This document shows, piece after piece, positions 8,510 through 16,236 of a stretch of DNA of 64,000 nucleotides. The number at the start of each line of letters is the position of its first letter. Positions within the stretch are counted from its first letter, which is position 1. The notes below the pieces were generated by a model that was not told the origin of the DNA, searched no databases, and saw nothing but the letters and a program-made list of their open reading frames with translations. Source of the DNA: TMP-24 sp046348855 (lineage in GTDB: Bacteria; Pseudomonadota; Alphaproteobacteria; Rhodobacterales; Rhodobacteraceae); assembly GCA_046348855.1 (NCBI GenBank), contig JAXMDK010000001.1, positions 62,001 to 126,000 of the forward strand, read 5' to 3'. Both the position numbers and the translations under genes were made by a program.

Positions 8510-10246
8510 ATGGCGGCCATGCCCAACAGTGATGTGTTCGAAATAGCTGTGATCGCAGATGGTTACGCGCTGGCTGACGCAGGGCGATATGCCGACGCGA
8601 TCCAAGTGTTCGAGAAAGGTAATGTCGCGCCGGCTTCGGGATCGCCTGCCAACACCGTGCTGGGAAAATGCTATTACTTGACGGGCCAGTATCAGAAGGC
8701 GCTCGACCATCTGGACCAAGCAATTTCCGAGCGAGGAGCGGATGTGGAGCCGCGTCTTCTCAAGGTGTCGTTGCTGCGAGATGTAGGTCGAAACACCGAA
8801 GCGTTGCGGCAGGCGCTGGCGTTGCGCGATCTGCAGGGGGGGGACCACTTTGAGGTCCTGAAATTGATCGTAGATCTGCTTGCCCGGGTCGAAGAGGAAA
8901 CGCATACCCAAGCAGCTGCTGCTTCCGTTCGAGATATGAAGCCGTTCTCGCGACTGAAGGCCAGATTGAAACAAATGAGGCTCGAAGGCCGCGCACGCCG
9001 GATCATCATGAGCAAGACAGCTCCGCCTGAACTGCAGATCCTGTACCTGCAGAAAAGGGGTGACGCCAAGCTGGCCAAGCGGAAACTGGAGGCAGCAGGA
9101 GACGAACTCGAACGCCGAGGTGCGTTGTCGAAGATCATGTCGGTCGAAGCCTATGCCGGTCAGTCCGGGGACAGTTTCCTATTTCGAGGAGATCCAGACC
9201 GGATCTACTTTTCCAACGTCGGCGATTGGCGGGAGAATGAGGACCTCGGGGGTACCTGGATCGAAGGCAATCCTGCCTATCTAGCTGCATTGCACGACGT
9301 GACGGTCAGTGCGCGATCCAACTTTGTCTTCGGTCGCAAAGGCGAACTCATTTCAGACAGCTATGCCCATCCGCTTTATGGCTCATTCGTTGACAGGTGT
9401 GGAGAGGCGTCGCTGCTCCTGGAGATCGAGCAGGCCGTTCTTTTGCATCGCAAACCCGTAACGCGCAGTGTCGATCGGGCGATCCATTTGTGTGGCTTCG
9501 CCAGCGGGCACTACGGGCATTGGTTCAGCGAATATCTTCCGAAATTGCGCCATTTTGAAAAACTTGCCGACTTCTCCTGCATTCCCATTCTGGTCAACGA
9601 TGATATGCCGCCAACTCATTTCGAGTTTTTGTCGGCCGTTTGTGACAATCCGCTGATCCGGCTTCTGCCGGACGACGAAGTGAAAGTGCGCCAGCTTCTG
9701 GTTGCGCCGACGATTACATTTTACCCTTTTGCTCTCCTGCCAGGACACAAGGTGCCGGAGATAGCACAGGCATCATGGTCGGCGCCCGCATTTTCCTATC
9801 TGAGGGATCGAGTTTTCGCGCGTCTGAACCTGCCGGAACGGGAGAGGCGCGCCATCTATCTCAGCCGAAAAAATAGCACTTGGGCAAAAGTTATAAACGA
9901 AAGCGCACTCGAACGGGCGCTCATCGCCATCGGTGTCGAGCCGGTCAGGTTGGAAGAGATGAGTTTTATTGAGCAAGTTGCCTGCATTCGCAACGCCGAC
10001 CTAATCGTCTCACACACCGGATCAGCGTTGAACTCTGTCGTTTTTGCGTCTGCTGAAACACCGGTCATTGTGTTTACCCATGCTCCAACACATAATTGGG
10101 GCGGTTGGCTTGGTCCACTAAATGAACTCGGATTTGATCCAAAATTCCATCTTGTTCCAATCGAAGAGACCGATAAGAAACATGTTAACATGGAGTTTGA
10201 CGTCGCAGACATTATCGCGTCCGTTCAGGCAATAAGAGAGAAATGA
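8510..10246 (+). CDS. TPR-containing GT61 (DUF563/EOGT-like) glycosyltransferase
   Basis: From ATG 8510 the product has 578 residues. The first 110 or so contain TPR-like helix pairs (AIVIA DGYALADAGRYADAIQVFEKG; LGKCYYLTGQYQKALDHLDQA). A central basic linker follows, then a GT61-type catalytic domain from about residue 240, with GHYGHWFSEYLPKL, YLSRKNSTWAKVINE and SHTGSALNSVVFASAETPVIVF, which are the usual DUF563 landmarks. It presumably transfers a sugar during surface glycan assembly. The start is uncertain: the frame is open to 8219, but the added residues are not protein-like. The aminotransferase gene follows 7 bases later. Confidence 0.82.
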   Translation: MAAMPNSDVFEIAVIADGYALADAGRYADAIQVFEKGNVAPASGSPANTVLGKCYYLTGQYQKALDHLDQAISERGADVEPRLLKVSLLRDVGRNTEALRQALALRDLQGGDHFEVLKLIVDLLARVEEETHTQAAAASVRDMKPFSRLKARLKQMRLEGRARRIIMSKTAPPELQILYLQKRGDAKLAKRKLEAAGDELERRGALSKIMSVEAYAGQSGDSFLFRGDPDRIYFSNVGDWRENEDLGGTWIEGNPAYLAALHDVTVSARSNFVFGRKGELISDSYAHPLYGSFVDRCGEASLLLEIEQAVLLHRKPVTRSVDRAIHLCGFASGHYGHWFSEYLPKLRHFEKLADFSCIPILVNDDMPPTHFEFLSAVCDNPLIRLLPDDEVKVRQLLVAPTITFYPFALLPGHKVPEIAQASWSAPAFSYLRDRVFARLNLPERERRAIYLSRKNSTWAKVINESALERALIAIGVEPVRLEEMSFIEQVACIRNADLIVSHTGSALNSVVFASAETPVIVFTHAPTHNWGGWLGPLNELGFDPKFHLVPIEETDKKHVNMEFDVADIIASVQAIREK

Positions 10247-10253
10247 TCGTACC

Positions 10254-11360
10254 ATGGTCGAAAATATTTATGTGACGAAACCATTTCTCCCGCCACTGCA
10301 GGAGTTCAAACCCTATCTCGACAAGATATGGGAAACAGGTGTTCTGACGAACTGTGGACCATATCATCATCAGTTGGAACGCGAGCTGTCGGAGTATCTG
10401 GGAGTCCCGTATATTTCACTCTTCAACAACGCAACCATTGCGCTCATCACTGCGCTTCAGGCGCTAAAGATCCACGGCGAGGTAATCACGACGCCGTTTT
10501 CGTTCGTGGCAACATCGCACTCTCTTTTGTGGAACGACATTACGCCGGTGTTCGTCGATGTCGATCCATGCAACCTGAATCTGGACCCTTCGCAGATAGA
10601 AGCGGCAATCACGCCCCGGACCACCGCAATTATGCCGGTTCATTGCTATGGCCATCCTGCGGATGTGGACGCGATTGACGCCATTGCGCGGCGGCACGGT
10701 CTCAAGGTGATCTATGACGCGGCTCATGCCTTTGGGGTGAAGGATAGGCACGGTAGCGTACTTAATCATGGCAATCACTCCATTTTGAGTTTCCATGCGA
10801 CCAAGGTTTTCAACACGTTCGAGGGCGGCGCGATCATCAGCAAGACCGCCGAAGAAAAGGACTATATCGACAAGCTGAAAAACTTCGGCCACGACGGAGA
10901 AACCCGGGTTGTCGAGGCGGGCATTAACGGCAAGATGAGCGAGATCAACTGCGCATTCGGCGTGTTGCAACTCAAGTATGTTGACGACGCTATCGCCCGG
11001 AGGAAGCAAATCGATGCGGCCTACCGTAGCGGACTGTCTGGTGTTCCCGGAATTGAATGCCTTAAAGGTAGCGGCGAGCTGGTTGCGAACTACTCGTACT
11101 TCCCGATCCTGGTTCGAGCAGGTTACAGGATGAGTCGTGACGCGCTTTATGATTATATGAAGGCGCACGGCGTGCATCCGCGCCGATATTTCTACCCGTT
11201 GATAAGCGAGTTTCCGATGTACCGAGACTTCCCGAGTTCGAACCGCAACATGCTACATGTTGCGACCAAGGCGGCTGCCGAAATCCTTTGCCTTCCGATC
11301 TATCCCGATCTGGACGATAACTCCGTAAAGCGGATAATCGACCTAATTGCGACTGAGTGA
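10254..11360 (+). CDS. DegT/DnrJ/EryC1/StrS PLP-dependent sugar aminotransferase
   Basis: A 368-residue fold-type I aminotransferase. Visible landmarks: PFSFVATSHSLLW, FVDVDPCNLNLD, MPVHCYGHPADVD, YDAAHAFGV (PLP aspartate and neighbouring His) and SFHATKVFNTFEGGAI with the PLP-binding Lys. It would convert a nucleotide-linked keto sugar to an amino sugar (VioA/WecE-like). It sits between the GT61 gene and WbqC in the same direction. No nucleotide-sugar dehydratase lies in the window, so its keto-sugar substrate must be made elsewhere. Confidence 0.9.
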   Translation: MVENIYVTKPFLPPLQEFKPYLDKIWETGVLTNCGPYHHQLERELSEYLGVPYISLFNNATIALITALQALKIHGEVITTPFSFVATSHSLLWNDITPVFVDVDPCNLNLDPSQIEAAITPRTTAIMPVHCYGHPADVDAIDAIARRHGLKVIYDAAHAFGVKDRHGSVLNHGNHSILSFHATKVFNTFEGGAIISKTAEEKDYIDKLKNFGHDGETRVVEAGINGKMSEINCAFGVLQLKYVDDAIARRKQIDAAYRSGLSGVPGIECLKGSGELVANYSYFPILVRAGYRMSRDALYDYMKAHGVHPRRYFYPLISEFPMYRDFPSSNRNMLHVATKAAAEILCLPIYPDLDDNSVKRIIDLIATE

Positions 11361-11394
11361 CAGATACGCCCACCATACCGCGCGACAGGACCAC

Positions 11395-12108
11395 ATGCAT
11401 ATTGCGATCATGCAGCCCTACTTCCTGCCCTACTTGGGATATTTCCAGCTCATAGCGACAGTGGATCGCTTTGTGATCTATGACAATGTCGAATACACGA
11501 AGAAGGGATGGATCAATCGCAACCGCATTCTGCGCAACGGGGAGCCGGTCCTATTCACCCTGCCGCTCGGCAAGGGATCTGACTATCTGGATGTGCGGGA
11601 CCGGACGATTGCCAGCAGTTTCGATCCGACCAAGCTGTTGGGCCAGTTTGCGGGGGCCTATAGGAATGCCCCGCATTTCGACGCAATCATGCCGTACCTG
11701 TCGGAAATATTGCAGTATTCGGACAGAAACCTCTTTGCTTTCGTCCGGCACTCGCTCGAGGTTACGTGCCGCTACCTTGGGATAGCCACACCGCTTCTGG
11801 TCTCCTCTGAGATCGAAAAGTCATCGCACCTTCACGGGTCCGATCGGGTCATATCGATCTGTGAACAACTTGGCGCTGACCGCTACACCAATCCCATCGG
11901 CGGACTCCTTCTTTACCGGCCAAGTGACTTTGCGGCGCGTGGGATAACTTTGCGCTTTCTGCGCTCGCGCCCGGATCCTTATCTGCAGGGCGGCGCCACG
12001 TTTCAGCCCTATCTGTCGATCGTCGACGTAATGATGTTCAATTCCAGGGACCAAATCAGCATGATGCTGACCAACGGCTACGATATTGTGGAAGGCAGCG
12101 ACGTCTGA
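11395..12108 (+). CDS. wbqC: WbqC family protein
   Basis: From ATG 11395 the 237-residue product begins MHIAIMQPYFLPYLGYFQL, the hallmark of the WbqC family, followed by DRFVIYDNVEYTKKGWINRNRI and YTNPIGGLLLY. The family is common in O-antigen and capsule loci next to DegT aminotransferases. Its biochemical role is unsettled; an acyl/aminoacyl-transfer or sugar-modifying role has been suggested from context. The gene ends exactly where the next begins (TGATG overlap), indicating coupled translation. Confidence 0.87.
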   Translation: MHIAIMQPYFLPYLGYFQLIATVDRFVIYDNVEYTKKGWINRNRILRNGEPVLFTLPLGKGSDYLDVRDRTIASSFDPTKLLGQFAGAYRNAPHFDAIMPYLSEILQYSDRNLFAFVRHSLEVTCRYLGIATPLLVSSEIEKSSHLHGSDRVISICEQLGADRYTNPIGGLLLYRPSDFAARGITLRFLRSRPDPYLQGGATFQPYLSIVDVMMFNSRDQISMMLTNGYDIVEGSDV

Positions 12109-13076
12109 TGTACCGCTGGGAAAAGCTGGGCAAGATATTCGACCCACGGTCCGTGACCGACAGGCCGTGGCTGAAGGAGTTCGCGCAGGCGCCTGCCACT
12201 TTGCTTTTCGACGATTTCGTTCGCGTCTATTTTTCTTGCCGCCCGCCGGCCGATGCGCAGGGCCAGTATGTGAGCTACTCGGCCTACGTCGATCTGGACC
12301 GGAAAGATCTGCGGATCGCGCGTGGGTTGGCAAAGGAACCTATTTTGCCACTGGGCGGGGTAGGGGAGTTCGATGAGTTCGGCACCTATCCCGTCTCGGT
12401 TATTCGGGAGGGGGGGCTGGTGCGGGCCTATTATGCTGGCTGGACCCGATGCGAAAGTGTCCCCTTCAACGTCGCTATCGGATGCGCGATCAGCGACGAC
12501 AACGGCGTGCTTTTCCGAAAGCTCGGACCGGGTCCCATCATTGGCTATTCCCCCGACGAACCCTTCGTGATGAGCGGTCCGAAAGTGCGCCGGTTCGGTG
12601 ACATCTGGTATTTGTTCTACATCGCTGGCCGCAGATGGAAGATCGTCGATGGTCGCCCGGAGCCAGTGTACCGCATCCGCATGGCCACATCAGCAGATGG
12701 GTTGACATGGACCAAGGCCGGCTGCGATCTGATCCCCGCCAGAGTTGAGGGGGACGAGGCTCAGGCCAGCCCGGATGTGCATTTCCGCGATGGGCGCTAT
12801 CACATGTTCTTCTGCTATCGCTACAGCGAGAACTACCGTGGCCACGAACGCGGCTATCGGATTGGCTATGCGGTGAGCGATGATCTGGTCAACTGGCATC
12901 GAGATGACAGCAAGGCCGGCCTCGAGCCTTCGGCGTCAGGCTGGGACAGCGAGATGGTTTCCTATCCGCATGTCTTCGACGTGGACGGTCAAACCTATTT
13001 GGCCTATCTGGGCAATCAGGTCGGACGCGAAGGGTTCGGCATCGCGAGGCTGACGGAAACTTCGGATGAAGGTTGA
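12108..13076 (+). CDS. Five-bladed beta-propeller (GH43/GH32/GH130-like fold) protein, copy 1
   Basis: A 322-residue protein with repeated blades of the type WYLFYIAGRRW, YRIRMATSADGLTWTKAG, RYHMFFCYRYSENYRG, RIGYAVSDDLVNWHRDD and YLAYLGNQVGREGFGIARL. The sequence pattern is that of the glycosidase-like five-bladed propeller. Whether it is a hydrolase, phosphorylase or a glycan-modifying enzyme cannot be said: the catalytic acids of a particular GH family were not identified with confidence. There is no signal peptide, so it should be cytoplasmic, which argues against degradation of external sugars. It overlaps WbqC and its own paralogue downstream. Confidence 0.72.
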   Translation: MYRWEKLGKIFDPRSVTDRPWLKEFAQAPATLLFDDFVRVYFSCRPPADAQGQYVSYSAYVDLDRKDLRIARGLAKEPILPLGGVGEFDEFGTYPVSVIREGGLVRAYYAGWTRCESVPFNVAIGCAISDDNGVLFRKLGPGPIIGYSPDEPFVMSGPKVRRFGDIWYLFYIAGRRWKIVDGRPEPVYRIRMATSADGLTWTKAGCDLIPARVEGDEAQASPDVHFRDGRYHMFFCYRYSENYRGHERGYRIGYAVSDDLVNWHRDDSKAGLEPSASGWDSEMVSYPHVFDVDGQTYLAYLGNQVGREGFGIARLTETSDEG

Positions 13077-14025
13077 AAAACTCCGCAAGATCTTTGATCC
13101 GAGGGAACATCCTCTGCCTGATGGATGCATAAGTCATGCGCAGTCTCCGCAGACGCTGATTGGCGATGATGGCGTCAGGATCTATTTCTCGACCCGCTCG
13201 ATGGATCCGGCAGGGGGCAAGTTCCGCAGCCGCATCGCCTATGTCGACATGGACCGGACTCTGGGCCGGGTCATCGGCGTTTCGAACCATCCAGTCATTC
13301 CGCTTGGCGGTCTGGGCTGTTTCGATGAACACGGCATCTTCCCCATGAACGTCATCCGGAACGGCGACGAAGTCTGGGGGTATACCTGCGGCTGGAACCG
13401 GCGCGTTTCAGTGTCGGTCGATACGGCCATCGGGCTCGCGATCAGCCGCGACGGGGGCCGCACTTTCGAACGGCAAGGCGATGGACCCGTTCTTGGGCCC
13501 AGCCTGCATGAGCCATTCCTTGTCGGCGACGCCTTCGTGCTCGAGGTCGCCGGTCAATTCCACATGTGGTACATCTTCGGTACGCGCTGGGTTCGGGAAG
13601 CTGACGGCAGTGGCCCCGACCGGGTCTACAAAATTGGCCATGCCATTTCGAGCAACGGCCGGGAGTGGACGAAGGAAGACGGCATCCGGATCATATCTGA
13701 TGTTTTGGGCGAGGATGAGTGCCAGGCGTTGCCCAGCGTCGTCGATTTCGCCGGTCGCTATCACATGGTCTTCTGTTACCGCGACGTCCATGGCTTTCGT
13801 ACGGATCCTGGTCGAGGCTATCGGCTTGGCTACGCTTGGTCGACCGACCTCGTGACCTGGCGCCGCGATGATGCGGCGCTCGGACTGATGGGGACGCCGG
13901 GGGACTGGGATGCGGACATGCAGTGCTATCCGCATTTCTTTGTGCTAAACGGAGAGCTGCTGCTCCTCTACAACGGTAACAATTTCGGCCGGGACGGCTT
14001 CGGCCTGGCCAGGATCTCCATGTGA
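13066..14025 (+). CDS. Five-bladed beta-propeller protein, copy 2
   Basis: A 319-residue paralogue of the preceding gene. The same landmarks occur in the same order: KLRKIFDPREHP, PVIPLGGLGCFDEHGIFPMNVI, EPFLVGDAFVLE, MWYIFGTRW, YKIGHAISSNGREWTKEDG, RYHMVFCYRDVHGFRTDPGRGYRLGYAWSTDLVTWRRDD and LLLYNGNNFGRDGFGLARI. It starts 11 bases inside copy 1. The pair probably arose by tandem duplication and then diverged, so the two may form a heteromer or act on two related residues of the glycan. No signal peptide is seen. Confidence 0.72.
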   Translation: MKVEKLRKIFDPREHPLPDGCISHAQSPQTLIGDDGVRIYFSTRSMDPAGGKFRSRIAYVDMDRTLGRVIGVSNHPVIPLGGLGCFDEHGIFPMNVIRNGDEVWGYTCGWNRRVSVSVDTAIGLAISRDGGRTFERQGDGPVLGPSLHEPFLVGDAFVLEVAGQFHMWYIFGTRWVREADGSGPDRVYKIGHAISSNGREWTKEDGIRIISDVLGEDECQALPSVVDFAGRYHMVFCYRDVHGFRTDPGRGYRLGYAWSTDLVTWRRDDAALGLMGTPGDWDADMQCYPHFFVLNGELLLLYNGNNFGRDGFGLARISM

Positions 14026-14480
14026 AGACTCCGGCGTTTCGAAGTGATACTTCGACCGCGGACGCGGTCCGAACCCATTTGGAGCGGTGTAGTGCGTCGT
14101 TTACATCGCCGCTCTCAGATCGGGTCGATCTATCCGACTATTCGAAGCGCCTTTTTGCTTCGGCAGCGCGATTTGAGGCCTGGGATGGATCGCGCCTGAT
14201 TGCGCTTGTTGCTGTCTACTGCAACGCACCGGATCGCGAGGCAGCGTTCGTTTCGAATGTCAGCGTGGAGGGGCAGTATACTCGCCGAGGTATCGCCACG
14301 CGCCTCATGGAGGCCGCTGTCGGCCATGCCCGTGCTCTTGGTTTTGCGCGGTTGGTGCTCGAGGTCGATGGTGGAGCTACTTCTGCTTTGGCCTTGTATC
14401 GCGGGTTGGGCTTCATGATGGTGAGCAAAAACGAGCGAACCTTGACTATGCATTTGGGATTGAGAAAGGGACGGGCATGA
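14022..14480 (+). CDS. GNAT family N-acetyltransferase
   Basis: A 152-residue protein with the acetyl-CoA-binding core VSVEGQYTRRGIATRLMEAAVGHARALG (motif A, Arg-Arg-Gly-Ile-Ala) and the following ARLVLEVDGGATSALALYRGLGF (motif B). Start overlaps the stop of the propeller gene by 4 bases (ATGA form) and its end overlaps the methyltransferase gene. In this cluster an N-acetyltransferase acting on the amino sugar made by the DegT enzyme would make sense; that link is inference. Confidence 0.85.
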   Translation: MKTPAFRSDTSTADAVRTHLERCSASFTSPLSDRVDLSDYSKRLFASAARFEAWDGSRLIALVAVYCNAPDREAAFVSNVSVEGQYTRRGIATRLMEAAVGHARALGFARLVLEVDGGATSALALYRGLGFMMVSKNERTLTMHLGLRKGRA

Positions 14481-15235
14481 CCGACGCGCGCGACTATGAC
14501 GCAGAGTTTCAGGATACAGCCGACCACCGGTACGCCTACGACTTCGATTTCGATGTCATGCACCGCTACATGATCAAGGCTTACCGAACCTTCCGTCGCC
14601 CCGGTAGTGTTCTGGAACTTGGCAGTTTCAAAGGAGATTTCACCCGGCGTCTGGTCGAGGAATACGACGACATCACCTGCGTCGAGGCTTCCGGCTCGGC
14701 AATCGCGGAGGCACGTGGCCGGCTTGGTGACAATGTCCAGCTCGTTCATGCGATGTTCGAAGATGCCGTTCTGCCCCGGCGCTATAACAATATCATCTTG
14801 GCTCATGTGCTTGAGCACCTCGATGATCCGGTTGCTACACTGAAAAGGATAAATGACGAGTGGTTGTCCGAGGACGGGCGGCTGTTTCTGGTTTGCCCGA
14901 ACGCCCGCGCGCCTTCGCGACAGATCGCGGTCAAAATGGGCTTAATTTCTCACAACGCGGCGGTGACACCGTCAGAAGCTGCACATGGTCATCGCATAAC
15001 CTATTCGCTCGATACACTTGAGCGTGACGCGGTGGCGGCGGGGCTGGAGGTGCTCCACCGTTCTGGCATATTTTTTAAGGGGCTGGCGAACTTCCAGTGG
15101 GACAGGCTTTTAAATACGGACATTATCTCACCCGAGTACCTGGACGGCTGCTATGCGCTGGGCCAGCAATACCCGGACCAGTGCTCAAGCATCTATCTAA
15201 TTTGCGAGCGCGGCCAGGCGCGGATGCGCCGTTGA
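14477..15235 (+). CDS. Class I SAM-dependent methyltransferase
   Basis: A 252-residue protein with motif I VLELGSFKGDFTRRL (SAM-binding glycine loop), the acidic ITCVEASGSAI strand end, and IILAHVLEHLDDPV (motif IV-like), as in the Methyltransf_23/UbiE-type group found in glycan loci. It is the last gene of the coupled run that starts at 8.5 kb (each junction overlaps or is a few bases long). The substrate is unknown; O-methylation of a glycan residue is the likeliest role. An IS element begins about 45 bases downstream, so the original 3' neighbour may have been lost. Confidence 0.85.
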   Translation: MTDARDYDAEFQDTADHRYAYDFDFDVMHRYMIKAYRTFRRPGSVLELGSFKGDFTRRLVEEYDDITCVEASGSAIAEARGRLGDNVQLVHAMFEDAVLPRRYNNIILAHVLEHLDDPVATLKRINDEWLSEDGRLFLVCPNARAPSRQIAVKMGLISHNAAVTPSEAAHGHRITYSLDTLERDAVAAGLEVLHRSGIFFKGLANFQWDRLLNTDIISPEYLDGCYALGQQYPDQCSSIYLICERGQARMRR

Positions 15236-15279
15236 GTTTCTGTCTCGAAGGCAGTGTCAGAGGGGCGATGCCAGAGGAG

Positions 15280-16096
15280 GGCAGTGTCAGACAAACCTTT
15301 CTTGAAGCGGGGGGGATGGTCGCCTAGCTTTGGCGGATGACCAAACGCTCTCCCTTCCGCTACTTCAAAACGTCGCCCGAGGTCATCCGCCTGGCCGTGA
15401 TGCTGTACATCCGGTTCCCGCTGTCGCTGCGCAATGTCGAAGACCTTCTCCATGAGCGCGGGATCGACATCAGCCACGAGACCGTGCGATTCTGGTGGGG
15501 CAGGTTCGGGCCGATGTTTGCAGCCGAGATCCGTCGTAGGCGCATCGAGCGGACGCGCACCCGACGGCAGTGGCGATGGCATCTCGACGAAATATTCGTG
15601 AAGATCAACGGAGAGACACATTATCTTTGGCGCGCCGTTGATCACGAAGGTGAGGTGCTGGAGAGTCTCGTGACGAAGTCGCGCGATCGCCGGGCGGCAT
15701 TGAGATTCCTCAGAAAATCCCTTCGTCGCCATGGGCGACCCGATGTCTTGGTCACGGATCGTCTCAGGTCATATGGCGCCGCCTTGAAGGACCTCGGCCG
15801 TAGCGATGATCGTGAGATGGGTCGCTGGGCCAATAATCGTGCGGAGAATTCACATCTGCCGTTCCGACGACGTGAGCGAGCCATGCTGCGGTTCCGGCGC
15901 TTCCGAGCCTTGCAGAAATTCGCCGCCGTCCACGCCTCGGTCCAGAACCATTTCAACCAGGAGCGCAGCCTCTACAGCCGACAGAATTTCAAGCTGAACC
16001 GCGCCGCCGCTCTGGCCGAGTGGCGCGGTCTTTTTGCTGCCTGAAGTCGGGTGGGGTGGGGGAAATAAGACCAGTTCGCATTGGTCTGACAGCACA
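15280..16096 (+). mobile_element. IS6-family insertion sequence
   Basis: An element of about 0.8 kb holding one intact transposase gene. The left end reads GGCAGTGTCAGACAAA from 15280. The right end near 16084-16096 carries GTCTGACA, the inverse of TGTCAGAC at 15285-15292. Only an 8-base core of the ends matches perfectly, so the outer boundaries are approximate. A second copy of GGCAGTGTCAGA lies 30 bases upstream (15250-15261), which suggests a nested or partial end. I could not recognise an 8-base target duplication. Confidence 0.6.
15337..16044 (+). CDS. IS6-family transposase
   Basis: A 235-residue DDE transposase. The layout is that of IS6/IS26: an N-terminal FRYFKTSPEVIRLAVMLYIRFPLSLRNVEDLL helix-turn-helix part with HETVRFW, then the catalytic residues Asp in WHLDEIFVKINGE, Asp in VLVTDRLRSYGAAL and Glu in NNRAENSHLPFRRRE. 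The length is normal and all three catalytic acids are present, so it is probably functional. It separates the glycan cluster from the sulfatase gene, marking this region as mobile. Confidence 0.93.
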   Translation: MTKRSPFRYFKTSPEVIRLAVMLYIRFPLSLRNVEDLLHERGIDISHETVRFWWGRFGPMFAAEIRRRRIERTRTRRQWRWHLDEIFVKINGETHYLWRAVDHEGEVLESLVTKSRDRRAALRFLRKSLRRHGRPDVLVTDRLRSYGAALKDLGRSDDREMGRWANNRAENSHLPFRRRERAMLRFRRFRALQKFAAVHASVQNHFNQERSLYSRQNFKLNRAAALAEWRGLFAA

Positions 16097-16236
16097 GCCA
16101 GCCTTCCTGCCCGATCAGAGACCTGTCGACGCGCCGCCGGAAACCTCCGGCATTCCGAGGGGTTGCGCAGCTTCAGCAGGCCCGGCGCTGCCACGCCATT
16201 CATTGGCCAGGGCCAAGTGGACAGCCGGGGGGAGAC

